Positions 20,157 through 32,100 of a stretch of 64,000 nucleotides of DNA are shown piece by piece. Source of the DNA: Ctena decussata (Eukaryota; Mollusca; Bivalvia; Lucinida; Lucinidae); the NCBI GenBank assembly GCA_963989385.1, contig OZ022500.1, positions 77,062,289 to 77,126,288 of the forward strand. Reading direction: 5' to 3'. A program made the position numbers and the translations under genes. A model generated the notes under the pieces. That model searched no databases. It worked only from the letters and a program-made list of their open reading frames with translations, and had not been told where the DNA came from. Position 1 is the first letter of the stretch. Every line of letters begins with the position of its first letter.

Positions 20157-23100
20157 GTAAGTAGCCTAGTTTATTGAGCTGGGGTAGGGGAAATAGTATA
20201 TTACAGGGATCTCCCCAGACCTTTAAGGCATGTCACTTGCAACATGCCTTCCTCTTATAACCACCTTTGCAACATGCCTTAATTTCTAATGAAAATTCAT
20301 TAAAGTGTTATTATTTTCATTTCTTAGTCAGTAAAATTGTTTTGGGTGGGTTGGGGATCATCAATAAATTTGTAATGTAGATTTAGGCAAATTTTGACAA
20401 AATATTGCAATATTAAGGATTTTAGAAATTGATCAACAGGTTGAAATCTGATATTTATACTGAAAGCGACATGCCTTCTGAAATCTCTGGGGAGAACACT
20501 GTAATATTACAACCTTATTACCCTTTCGTCTGTCTTGGTAGTAATATTTGCTACTGGAGCAGAGGAGAACTCAGGAGTGGATTAGAGAAGACCCAGCAGG
20601 CACATGACGTCGAAATGACGTCGTACTGACGTCGATGCGACGTCAGTACGACGTCATTTCGTCGCATCGACGTCAGTACGACGTCATTTCGTCGCATCGA
20701 CGTCAGTACGACGTCATTTCGACGTCATGTGCCTGCTGGGGAGCTACTGGAAACTGAATGGGACAAGATTTTCATAATCTGATATTGAAATTATGATCAA
20801 TAACGTTTGAGATGGGACATAGATATAATTTTATCAAGATTGTGAGGACACTGTGCCCTTTTACTATTTATCTCCTGAAATTTTGTTATCCATCATCTGA
20901 TAATTGGTAATTACCATACTGATATCCATGCAACATCACAGTGAAATCCATTAAATAAATAACCATAGTTTTATCCATTGTTTAGATATTCAAGACTGTG
21001 GATATCCACAAAATGAATTATGGATATCCATAAATTGAATGTTGGATAGCACAAAGGTGAATATTGGATATCCATTAATTAAATTATGGATATCCAGAAA
21101 CTGAAGCATGGATATCCTTATATCAAATTATGGACATCCAAATATTGGGTGAACAGTTGAAATAGAAAAAAAATGAATTCCAAAATCAATATCCAAATCA
21201 AACTGGATGACCCAAATAAAAATAAAAATATGGATGTTCCCAAACAGAATCTGGGGTATCACAAAATCAAAATGAGCATTGGATCATTCTAGAGATCTAA
21301 ATTGAATGGATATCATATTAAAGCTATCCATGAATAATTTAGGATATCTATACTCCATAAATAATTTAGGATATCTATAATTACTTTATGGTGTCAGAAA
21401 ATAAACATCGGACTTCCAAATAAGAAGTATGGCTATCCATAATTTGATTTTTGATACCCAGTATTCACCTTGATTTTGTGATATCCTACATTCCATTTAT
21501 GGATATACTGGGAATAAAGAGAGAATATCAGTCATATCGTATGACCTTTGGATATGCAGTATTAGAAGTTTTTAGGATTTCCATCTAATTATATTAATGA
21601 GTAACCCTCTTTAAATAAAGAATTTACTTACTTACTTACTAGAAGCATTTTTAGGATTTCCATCTAATTATATGCGTAAATTAATAATATGAAATATTGC
21701 AATTCAGTCTGGCCATTTAATCAAGTGAGGAGGGTTGACCCAGACTTGATTTGAATTTACTATCAGTGTTTCCAAGGTAAATAGGCCTAAAGATTTGAAG
21801 ACCTGCAGTTTAATATAGTGGCAATAAAAATCATTGTATCAACAATAATTTCCTTGTAAGTAAACATGTAAGGTTAAAACTGACATCAAAATGTGTGTAA
21901 TATCTTGAAATTATTTGAAACATGAAACGTGAATCTATTAATTCACACGGATACACAGTTTTCAAAGAATATATCACACCCATTGTGATTTTTTTTTTTT
22001 ATAAATGTTGAAGTTGATTCTTTACACCAGTGCATCTAGGCTGCACTTTTAGATACCATATTAATCTTAATAATTGCCCCTGCTCTAATAAATGCCCCCT
22101 GCCTCTTTTCCGAAAATAATGTAATATTAACTTTCATGAATTCTTGTTTGCTTCTCTGGATGAGGTAGTGCTTTCAAATGGGGTCTACCCTGAAAGGAAG
22201 AATTTGCTCCTGGAGGAGCAAATTCTTTCCCTTAAGAGTTGACACTTACTCAATACTGAGAAGGGAGGTAAAAACTAGTAGAGTTGCTTCCTTTGAAAGT
22301 ATTTCCATTCCCCCTAAGGTTATTAACTGGTATTTTTTCTTATTTTTCCTTGAAAATGTATGTTGTGATCCCCAACCACTCTCCCCTCTCTTAACCACCT
22401 CACAGACATATCAAGTTCTGAAAATAAAATTTAGTGAGGTTCTGGAAAATAAACAGTGAGACCTTTATCTTTATTTAAATACACTGTGAAATTTCAGAAA
22501 AAAATAGCAAGACAACATTTGTTAAACAGGGTTTTGGAACAAAAATTAGGAAGTCTCACTAAAGATTATGAACAGAACAGAACAGAAGAGATTTTATTCA
22601 GACTTGAACCTTAACAGTTCCTCGTCTACAACATATTTTACATACTGATTGTGGAGACTTATTAAACAATCGCCTGGGACCTCAGTGAGGGGTTCTGATG
22701 AAGGGTCACAACGTACATTTTTTATGCATCATGAATTAACAAAATCATCCCTAATTATCACAAAAAGGTCCCTCATATCTTGAGCTCTGGGTCCATTGTG
22801 GCCACCTTTATCATTTTCATCTGTTCTGCACTGTTAACAGAGCTCTAGATAAGGGGGGTATTTGATGATAATTGAAGGATAATTTTTTTTATTTCTCATT
22901 CAAACCATATGTTGTGACCCCTCTTCTGAACCGTCTCGTTGAGATGGTTCAGATGAGGGAACCATATGTTGTGACCCCTCTTCTGAACCGTCTCGTTGAG
23001 ACGGTTCAGATGAGGGGTCACAACATATGTTTTTATGCAGAAATAACAAAAATTATCCCTAATTATCACCAAATACTCCCTCTTATCTAGAGCTCTGTAG

Positions 23101-26100
23101 CAGCAGCACAGAAAGTCATTGTCAGTCTCAGCACTGTGAAAATAGCAGTTGCGTGGAAATGGAAATATTTTTATCCAGACTGGTCTGGTCTTGGTTATTT
23201 TGTCAGATTGTGTGGTAAATATCAGCTAATTTAAATGACAAGACCAAATTCTTCACTTGACAGTTCATTGTCACGTGTCAGTCAAGTTTTGCCAGGCTTC
23301 ATTTGCTGGGGGCAAGCAAAAAAAGTGTGTTTATACTCGCAAGCACATGCAACAACTTTTTGGAGACATTCTTGCTCCTGAAAGTTTGATTTGGTAACTT
23401 ATTTCCTTGTACATGGTAACTAGCCTAGTCACTAGGCGAAGAAGAATTTTCACCTTATAACTTCAATTTTTATAATATAGTTAATATATAAGTTCAGTAT
23501 TTGTGGCTAGTCTAAATACTCTCTGGGTCAACTTCTTCTGATAATGTATCAATAAGAAAGGGAGCAAGCAGACTCATTATTTATAGACTGGCCATAGTCA
23601 TGTTTGTGCTATTTTTAGTAATGGTCCCCATGGTGGCCATCTTGGATAGTAGAATGGATGAAAACTTATTTTTTTCACTATGTGATAAAAATTCATTATC
23701 AGTCTAGTACCTAGACTACATGATAACCTGCATGGTGTCTCTAATAAAATGGAAAAAAGGGGTAAAATATAACACAAAAGGTAGGGGGCAATCGAAAAGG
23801 CTCTTAACAATTGGTTAATGCAGATCAAAAACGGTTAGAAACAGCGTTTTTGATTGCAAATTGAGATTGCAAATGGCAATCAAAAACATTGTTTCTAACG
23901 GTTTTTGACCCGTGTTCGTCGATTGCACAATCATTTTCGATTGCCGTCTTCCCGGTGTGTATAAGCTCTGGACTTGTAATCTGAGATCTAATATCCGGGA
24001 ATTTAATAAAATTAAGTAAGACTCTTATTACAAGAAAAAATATTCATGTACACAGGTTTAAAAAGCCTGTGGTATATCTTTTCTTTTCTTTTTTTTTCTT
24101 TTTTTTTTTTTTCTTTTTGTTAAGAAGCATTCAGAGCTCCTGAGATAAGAATAAGGGGCAACACCTGGGATACCCAGAAATTATTTTTCTTATTCTAATA
24201 AAGGGCCACAATATATGGGGTTTTTTTGCAGAAATTTGGAAAATTATCCCTCTCTTACCCCTTCAACAAAGCGCTGCTCATTTAAGTGGGAATCTAATTT
24301 AATTAAGTAAGACTCTTAATTACAAAAAAATTTTAGGCTGTATGCAGCTAGACTGCATGTACACAGGTTTTTAAAGCCGTTCAAATGAATGTTTTTCATA
24401 AAGAAACAAATTAAACACTTGAAATACGAATTGCCTTTTAAGGAATTGAACAAACAAGGCCTTCATGAATACTGAAAAATAAGTGAGATTTGAAAATCTT
24501 ATGAGAATCATCTCCCAATAGGCAAAATTAAGTGAAATAGTTGAACACCTGAAAACCATGCATTTTCCATTTGGAACAAATAGAAAATTAATGGTGTCTG
24601 GTGTCCCAATACTTAAGCACATTAGGGTATCAAAGGGTATCACGCATAATGTGCAAGGTCTACACTGATGAGAGTGGTGTAAAATAGTTTTGTCCCACCT
24701 GCGCAGGATTATCTAACTGTTAGTCCAGAGCTCCAGATACGGTGAGTTTAATTTTGAGGATTATTCAAAGATAATTTTTCGTTAATTCTCAACGAAACAT
24801 AGCTGATGATCCCTCATTTAGCACCGTCTCAATGAGATGGTACTAAAGAGAGATCACGAACATAAATAGGGGTAACAGGGATAATTTACAGATAATTTTC
24901 CATATATCTCGTTACATATGGGATAATTTCACCTTACATTGTCCGTACCACATACTAATTAGGCCTTTACTTTCAATTTACAGCGGAACGGAAGACATCT
25001 CTTGGTAAAAACTGGCACCCTAGCTGTTTGAAGTGTGAACAATGTGGGAAAGTCCTCACCCCAGGGCAACATGCAGAGGTAATAATATATGCGGCTCAGC
25101 CCATAGGCAATAAAAGCAAGGATGGACGATCGGCGCCCCGTTACTGCGGCTATGGATCCATTCCGCTGAGGTGCAGGGGGAATGTCGATATGAGAACTGA
25201 AATACACACACAATAAAAGCAATGCCTACTTTTCCCCATTATAAGAGACTTATACCGTAATGTGCGTATATATTGGGACAACTAAAAATAATGAATTTTC
25301 CATTTGGAACAAATGGAAATTTTTTTTGGGTGTCCCAATACTTAAGCACATTAGGGTAAGTTGTGTGATACACACGAGGTTAATTGGGAGATGCATAAAG
25401 ACGCTCCCATTGTGGACAAAACTTAACAATCATGAAGTCTTTGACCCACAGGCTTGTGAAATACTGTGACATTAAGGTGAATATATACTTATAGGGAAAG
25501 CAACTCTGCCATTTCATTTTTTTCTTGTTTCTCAGTGGGGGTCAACTCTTTAAGTCAAAGAATTTGCAACTCAAGAGTGGACCCAGTTTTATTGTCCAGG
25601 AAAGCAAACAGGAAGTAACACAAGTTTCATCTTTCTGTAAAAATGGAAGGAAAACATGTAGGTATACCCATACACCTTAAATATACCCATACACCTTAAA
25701 ATCTACATGTTCAAATTTAAAGATCTGTTAAGATAAAACTTAATTGCCTTAGCTAAGCGTACATACTACAAAGCGCTGGGCTGCAATATGTCAGACCTAT
25801 ATAAGAATTCATGAAATTTTAAATAACATGATTAAATTGAGACTCTTTTTGAAATCTATTTCCGTTCAAGTGTTTGTATGCAAGAAACAATAGAAATCTC
25901 CCTATAACTGTAAATTTGGAACATCAGAAAAAGTGAAATTGAAAATCTGATGGGAATCTGTTTCTAGAAGAGTAAATTCCATGAGATTTCATCTCACTCA
26001 GAAGTAGTAACATGTATGAACCTTAAGCAACAATTGATCAATAAAATCTGTATAAAAAGGTAATTAATCTTGCCCTCAACTGATTTGATCTTTCTGCTAT

Positions 26101-29100
26101 ATGCGACTTCAGAGAAATGATCTGACCCACCACAGAGCGATCTACCATAAGTAGCCAAAATATTGGGACATGTCAGCCAGTGGTTTTACATCCCAATGTT
26201 TTTCTACCATTTTTACAAATGGAACAACTTTTGTGGCTTCCAGTTCACAGGGTATAATCGATTCCGCTAATTTTTGCTTCCTTCAGAGACTGTACATCAT
26301 ATTTGGCTTCCACCGAGACTGTCCGCGATCTCTTGCTTCCTGCCGAGACTTCTGTACATGATGAATGGGTTCCTGCCGAGACTTCTGTACATGATAAATG
26401 GGTTCCTGACGAGACTGTACGCGTGATTCTGCTTACTGCCGAGGCTCTCGGCAGGAAGCAGAGTCACGCGGAAGTCTCAGCAGGAAGCCAATTTTCGAGG
26501 ACAGTAGTCTCTGTAGGAAGCAAGAGATCGCAGACAGTCTCAGTGGAAGCCAAAAATGATGTACAGTCTCTGCAGGAAGCGAAAATTAGCGGAATTGATT
26601 ACCCTGTGCAGTTGACGAAACCCTTCCAAAAATAAAATACCCTAATGTCCTTAAATAATGGGACACCTTAAATAATTAATTTTCCATTTGGGACAAATGG
26701 AAAATTTATTATTTTAGGTGTGCCAAAACTTAAGCATGTTATGGTAGTGTTCACTTTTAAAGGATACTGGAGCAAATTCTTTCCTCTAAGTTGAGCCCCA
26801 TCAAGAAGGAAGGCAAGCAACTGATTGAAAATCGCAGAGTTGCTTCCCATGAAAGTGTACCCAATCACCTTAAGTGGCTTTATTGTCTTCCAATTTAGAC
26901 CAATCCATTTGAACTATCAGGGTTTTTCAAACAGGGCAGACTCTGAATAGATTGCTGCAAGAAGTAGTCTTATCTTGGTCTATGCTGTTTACTCAGGCAC
27001 ATCTTTCTGAACACATAGGTTTTGCACCAGTCATTTGTAACCACTGCTCCCCCACCTACGGGGAATAGCAGGGCTAATGACTTTTCATTTTATAGTGCCC
27101 TGGTATAAGCATTAAGCCCCACCCTCTAGGGACACTCTGATGGTTAAAGCTGTGCTCTTAGCCCCACTCTGTAATTAACAGAACATTCCACTGGGGTAAA
27201 GATCCAAATGTTAGAACCCCAGCACTTCCCTGGCACTGTGGGGACAAGAAAAACGTTATTGCCCTGCACCTTAGCCCCACTATCCCCCACCCTACCCAGT
27301 AGGCAGTGGTTACAAATGACTAGTGCATTACATTATGGTTATGGCTGTGCACCAATACAGTGTTCTGCCTAGCTGCTAATCTGACCATCCAGTCAACCTG
27401 ATCATAGCCTTTGCTGTGCAACACTTAAGACAGGTGAGTAAGGCTAAGTCAAAGTTGTCCAGTATTGTATGAAATACCTTTTTACTATTTATTCCCTACT
27501 TATGGCTATCCAGATTTCAATATTTGGATATCCATAATGCAATTATGGATGTCCAATATTCATCTTGATGTTTGGATAATCCATAATTTGATTTATGGAC
27601 ATCCTCAACTCATTTTTTGGATATTCATTATCTAATTTTGAATAATAATTATCAGAAAAACATGATGAATATTGGATAGCCATAATTCTATTTTTAGATA
27701 GCCTAATATTAAGTGATGAATATTCATCATATAATTATGGATATCCAAAAATATGATTAATATTGGATATACAAAAATTGATTTATTATAGATATCCAAA
27801 AGTCAAATTGAACATCATATAAGGAAAGGTTTTACTATTTATTCCCTACAGTCAAAGTGTGGATCCAGAAATAATTTAAGATATCCAATATTATTTTGTG
27901 ATACCATATCTCAAAATATGGGATACCAAAAAATTAATTATGGATATCCTTAAATGAATAACCCAATATCCAAACTTGGGAATATTTAGTAAATTGGCAT
28001 TCCATACAGTTGAGCTGGTGGACTGCATTCACATAATACAAATGGGTACACTTTCAGGAGAAGCAACTCAGCCATTTTCATATTTGTCTCCCTTCTCAAT
28101 AGGGGTCAACTCTTCAAGGAAAGAATTTGCTCCTAAGAGCAAATTCTTTCCTTAAAGAGTATAGACCCCCTTTGGAAGAGCTTCATCATCCATGGAAGCA
28201 AACAGGATGTTACAGAAATTATGCCCCTTTATAAAGTGACAGAAAAACATGGCGGTGTACACGTACACCTCAATATTTTGAAAGTATTAACCCATACAAC
28301 CCAGCATTTATTGTGGGAAAATTTAATAGTTAAAATTTTGAATTTGGTTTGAAATAAATAGTCATGCAGTCATTTCGTAGAAACTTGATCAAGATTTGGT
28401 ATTCTCAGAAAAATATACTAGGGACCTTCCCTATATAATATATTTTGAATAAACTTGTTACATTGTACAATGAAAAATGTTTCGAAATAACATACAATTT
28501 AATAAATGGGTCAAAGTATAAATTATAAAGGATAATAGCTGCATATTTAGAAGTCAGCCAGCTAATACACAGGAAATGATACCTTGATATTATTTGCGAT
28601 GAAACGCTGTTTTCATATTTATTATGAAAAATAGATATCTTATATATTGAAATAAAAAATATTTGAATTGGTAAAATCAGGTATCATATTTCCTATTTTG
28701 TATATCTTATTACCCTACATATAGAGTATTATATGCAATCTATATATATATGAAAGCTAGATTTCTGATTTAATATTTATGACGTATGATTTATAAGATA
28801 TCTGATATGCTAAACAAAGGTATCTGATATGCTGGAGAAGATATCTTATATCAGAATTGATAAATAAGATATCTGATTTATCCATATATAATATATCAAA
28901 TATCTTATATGATGGTAAATAAGGACTATCTTATTATTGGATAATCTTATAGCTTATCAGAGATCCAGTATAGCATCTCAGATATCTTTATCAGCAAATG
29001 AGATATCTCATTTAGTCCAGTATGGGAGATATCTTAAATAGGCATACAATATATCTGATATGCTATATTAGATATTTCATATACTAGATATCTTACATAA

Positions 29101-32100
29101 AAGTTTGTTTTCCTTTTGATGAGATTTCTGAAATTCTTGAATGGACTTTTACTGCTTTTGGTTGTTGCATATAAATAGTTTGTGTATTTTGCATTACCGG
29201 TAAGTTTTATTTCATGAAGCAGTGATGCTTGCTGGTGTTGAGCTCTTGCTCACTTGCTCTAAGTTTTATTATTTTTTTTATTTTTTTTTTTTTTCAGCGA
29301 AAGGGAAAACCATATTGCCACAATCCCTGTTACAAGGCTTTGTTTGGACCACAAATATTAGGATATGGTTCCAACATCAGCTCTCCAGCCAACTTCAGAA
29401 AGTCAACAGAACTCATCAGTGAGTCTAAGAGTATTGAAGAGGAGCAGGATGGAATGACATGTATATTTAAATCAACAGGCACAAGTCCTGGGCCAATTAA
29501 GTTTCAGCTTAAACCTCCAAATGAAACTCCTCAGAAACGCCATAGCCTTGGAAGTATTACTCCCACAAAAAGTAGTTCTGGTTATGAGAGCACAGACAGT
29601 GGAAGATCTTCCATGATAGAAAGTAATTCTTCTTTAGAATCAATTTCGGAACATAATGACAGAGGATTAAAGTGTGTATATCAGTCAGAAGAGAATGAAT
29701 CAAAGAGGACTTCAGCGAAATTAAAGACATCTCATGTAATAAGAAGCCATAGTGATGTTGGAAGGGTCAACAGTGATTTGAAGAGGACCAGTCCAGTGAG
29801 GTAAATTCTTAGGCTTGAAATTGGGAATAAATGCCATATTAATCCTAATCAATACCCCTGTCCTAATAAACGCCCAATTGTTAACTTGCCAACCTCTGTG
29901 TTTTCCATCAGTTTTACAAACGAAAAAAACATGAATTCCTGTTTCCTTCTCTGGAGGACTAATAGTTCTTCCAAATGGAGTCCATGCACTCTTCAAGAAA
30001 AGAATTTGCTCCTATAAAAGCAGCCTTTTTGAGGCTTTTTCTGAGAAGAAAGGCCAAAAAAAAAAAGGGAAAATAGAATTGCTTCATCTAAAAGTATATC
30101 CATTCACCTTTATACTGTTTATTAGAAGTTTTTTGGCAGTGGCTGATTTACTATTCTTTTAGGCTCTAAAATAATTTCCTCTAAATAATTTCCCCCTCCC
30201 CCTTTATAAAATGCAACACCCCCTGGGCATTTAATAGGATTAATCAGTGATTGCATGATATGGCAAGCCATAATTGAGCCATGTCCTGTAGAAAGGTTGC
30301 TTAATGCATCTGCATGCAGCAATGACTTAAACCAGTCTGTGAATTGGTGCAGTCTGGCAAGAGCTCCTCATGCATACAAGGCTCATACATGACATTTGCA
30401 AACTGCAAAGGCTATGATTAGACCAAAAAAGAATTCACATTTCTTAAACCAAGCTTTCAACATGTATGCAGATCCGTCTTTAATTGTGAGGTAAATTCAC
30501 AGACTTGTGAGACATTCAACATGTGCAATTTTGTTTGTGGGACTATGCCACATGCTAGGTTTCCCCTGCAATGGCCAGCTGTACACTATCAGCTAGGTGA
30601 CTGATGAGTACCTCAAACTATGAATTACTTACCCATGCCATAAGAAACCTTTTCGTGTAGCGTCAGTCATAGCAAGGGAGACAATGCAAATAATATCTTT
30701 GCTGGTTGAAAATTTCAAGTATTTTTGATTGTTTCCCTTGCAGATTCTGAACGGAGCATCTGTTTTCATTATCAGTTCAGCTGTGAATATTATCTATACT
30801 CAAGGTCAGATCTGCAACCTTGGGATCAAAGATAGAGTAGTTTTATGTTGATAAAAAATGTTTTGATTTGTCTGTGATTACAGAAGAGCTTAATGTTGAG
30901 AGTTAGTTTCCTCATTACTGAGATAGAGGGCAGCACATGAAGGATGTAGATTAAGTTCATGTATACAATAATACTGTGTGACAAATATGGCTTATAGGCA
31001 ACTTCCTAGGTAAGTTAATTGAGACGTATAATACACATCTAGCATATAAAGATCAAAGCCATTTATTTTTGGTTTAGTCAGGAATTTGATCATTTAAATA
31101 GGTCAAATTATTAATGTAGCATTCAGGAAATACCATCAAAATGTAAATAGGTCAGTTTATCTATAACTTAGTTTCACAAGCTATGTTACAGACACTCAAA
31201 ACAATTTTCACTGAAAATTAGAGGGCTGACTTGTCTGGCTATTGGTTGTCTAATCTAATTTTATGATTAATTAATAAAAGCTCTCGCTGTGTCTGTTGTA
31301 TTAATTAATTAAGCTAGAGGCAAAAGACCACAGATGTACCGGTAAGCGGTAAGCGTCATTGCCTGTTTGTCCACAGGAACTAGATCAAATAACCCTTAAA
31401 ACAGTCAAAAACCCGAAAACAGTGATGGCCAGCATAAAGGGGCCTTTCGTTAGATCAAATATATTATAACCATTAAAACAGTCAAAAACCTGAAAACAGT
31501 GAAGGCGAGCCTAAAGCCCTTTAGGCTCGCCATCATTGTTTAAATCGAAAGCCCGTTAGGCTCGCCATCACTGTTTTCTGGTTTTTTGACTGTTTTAAGG
31601 GTTATTTGATCCAACTACAAGTTCCTGTGGTTTGTCCAACCCCTGTTAGTGGACCAGTGGCCCAGATAAGATGAGAATTTGATGATTATTCTGGGATGGC
31701 CTTTTATATTTCTCCATAAAAACATATGTTATGACCCCTCATTAGAACGGTCCTGGCGAGATGGTTCTAATGACGGTACATAACGTTGGTTTTTTCACAA
31801 AACAGTTCTCACTCACTGCCCGCCCGCCCGCCAGATTAAAACAAATGTGGTGCAACAGAAAGTACCGTTATGGTTACGAACTGATCATTTGTAGCCACTG
31901 CCGCCTGAAGCCCTGGGTTTCAGGGTTGTAATAGCAGGTAATGGCTTTTGTCATCTTCACAGTTGGACGGGGTGGTAGTGGGGTGGTGTGGGAGGGAGGG
32001 TGATAGGAGGGCTGTAATTTCCTTAAAGAGATAGATGAAATTGCAGAAGCTTTAGTTAGGAGACAAGGGACAATCCAAAGTGCAGGTATATTAGTAAGAC

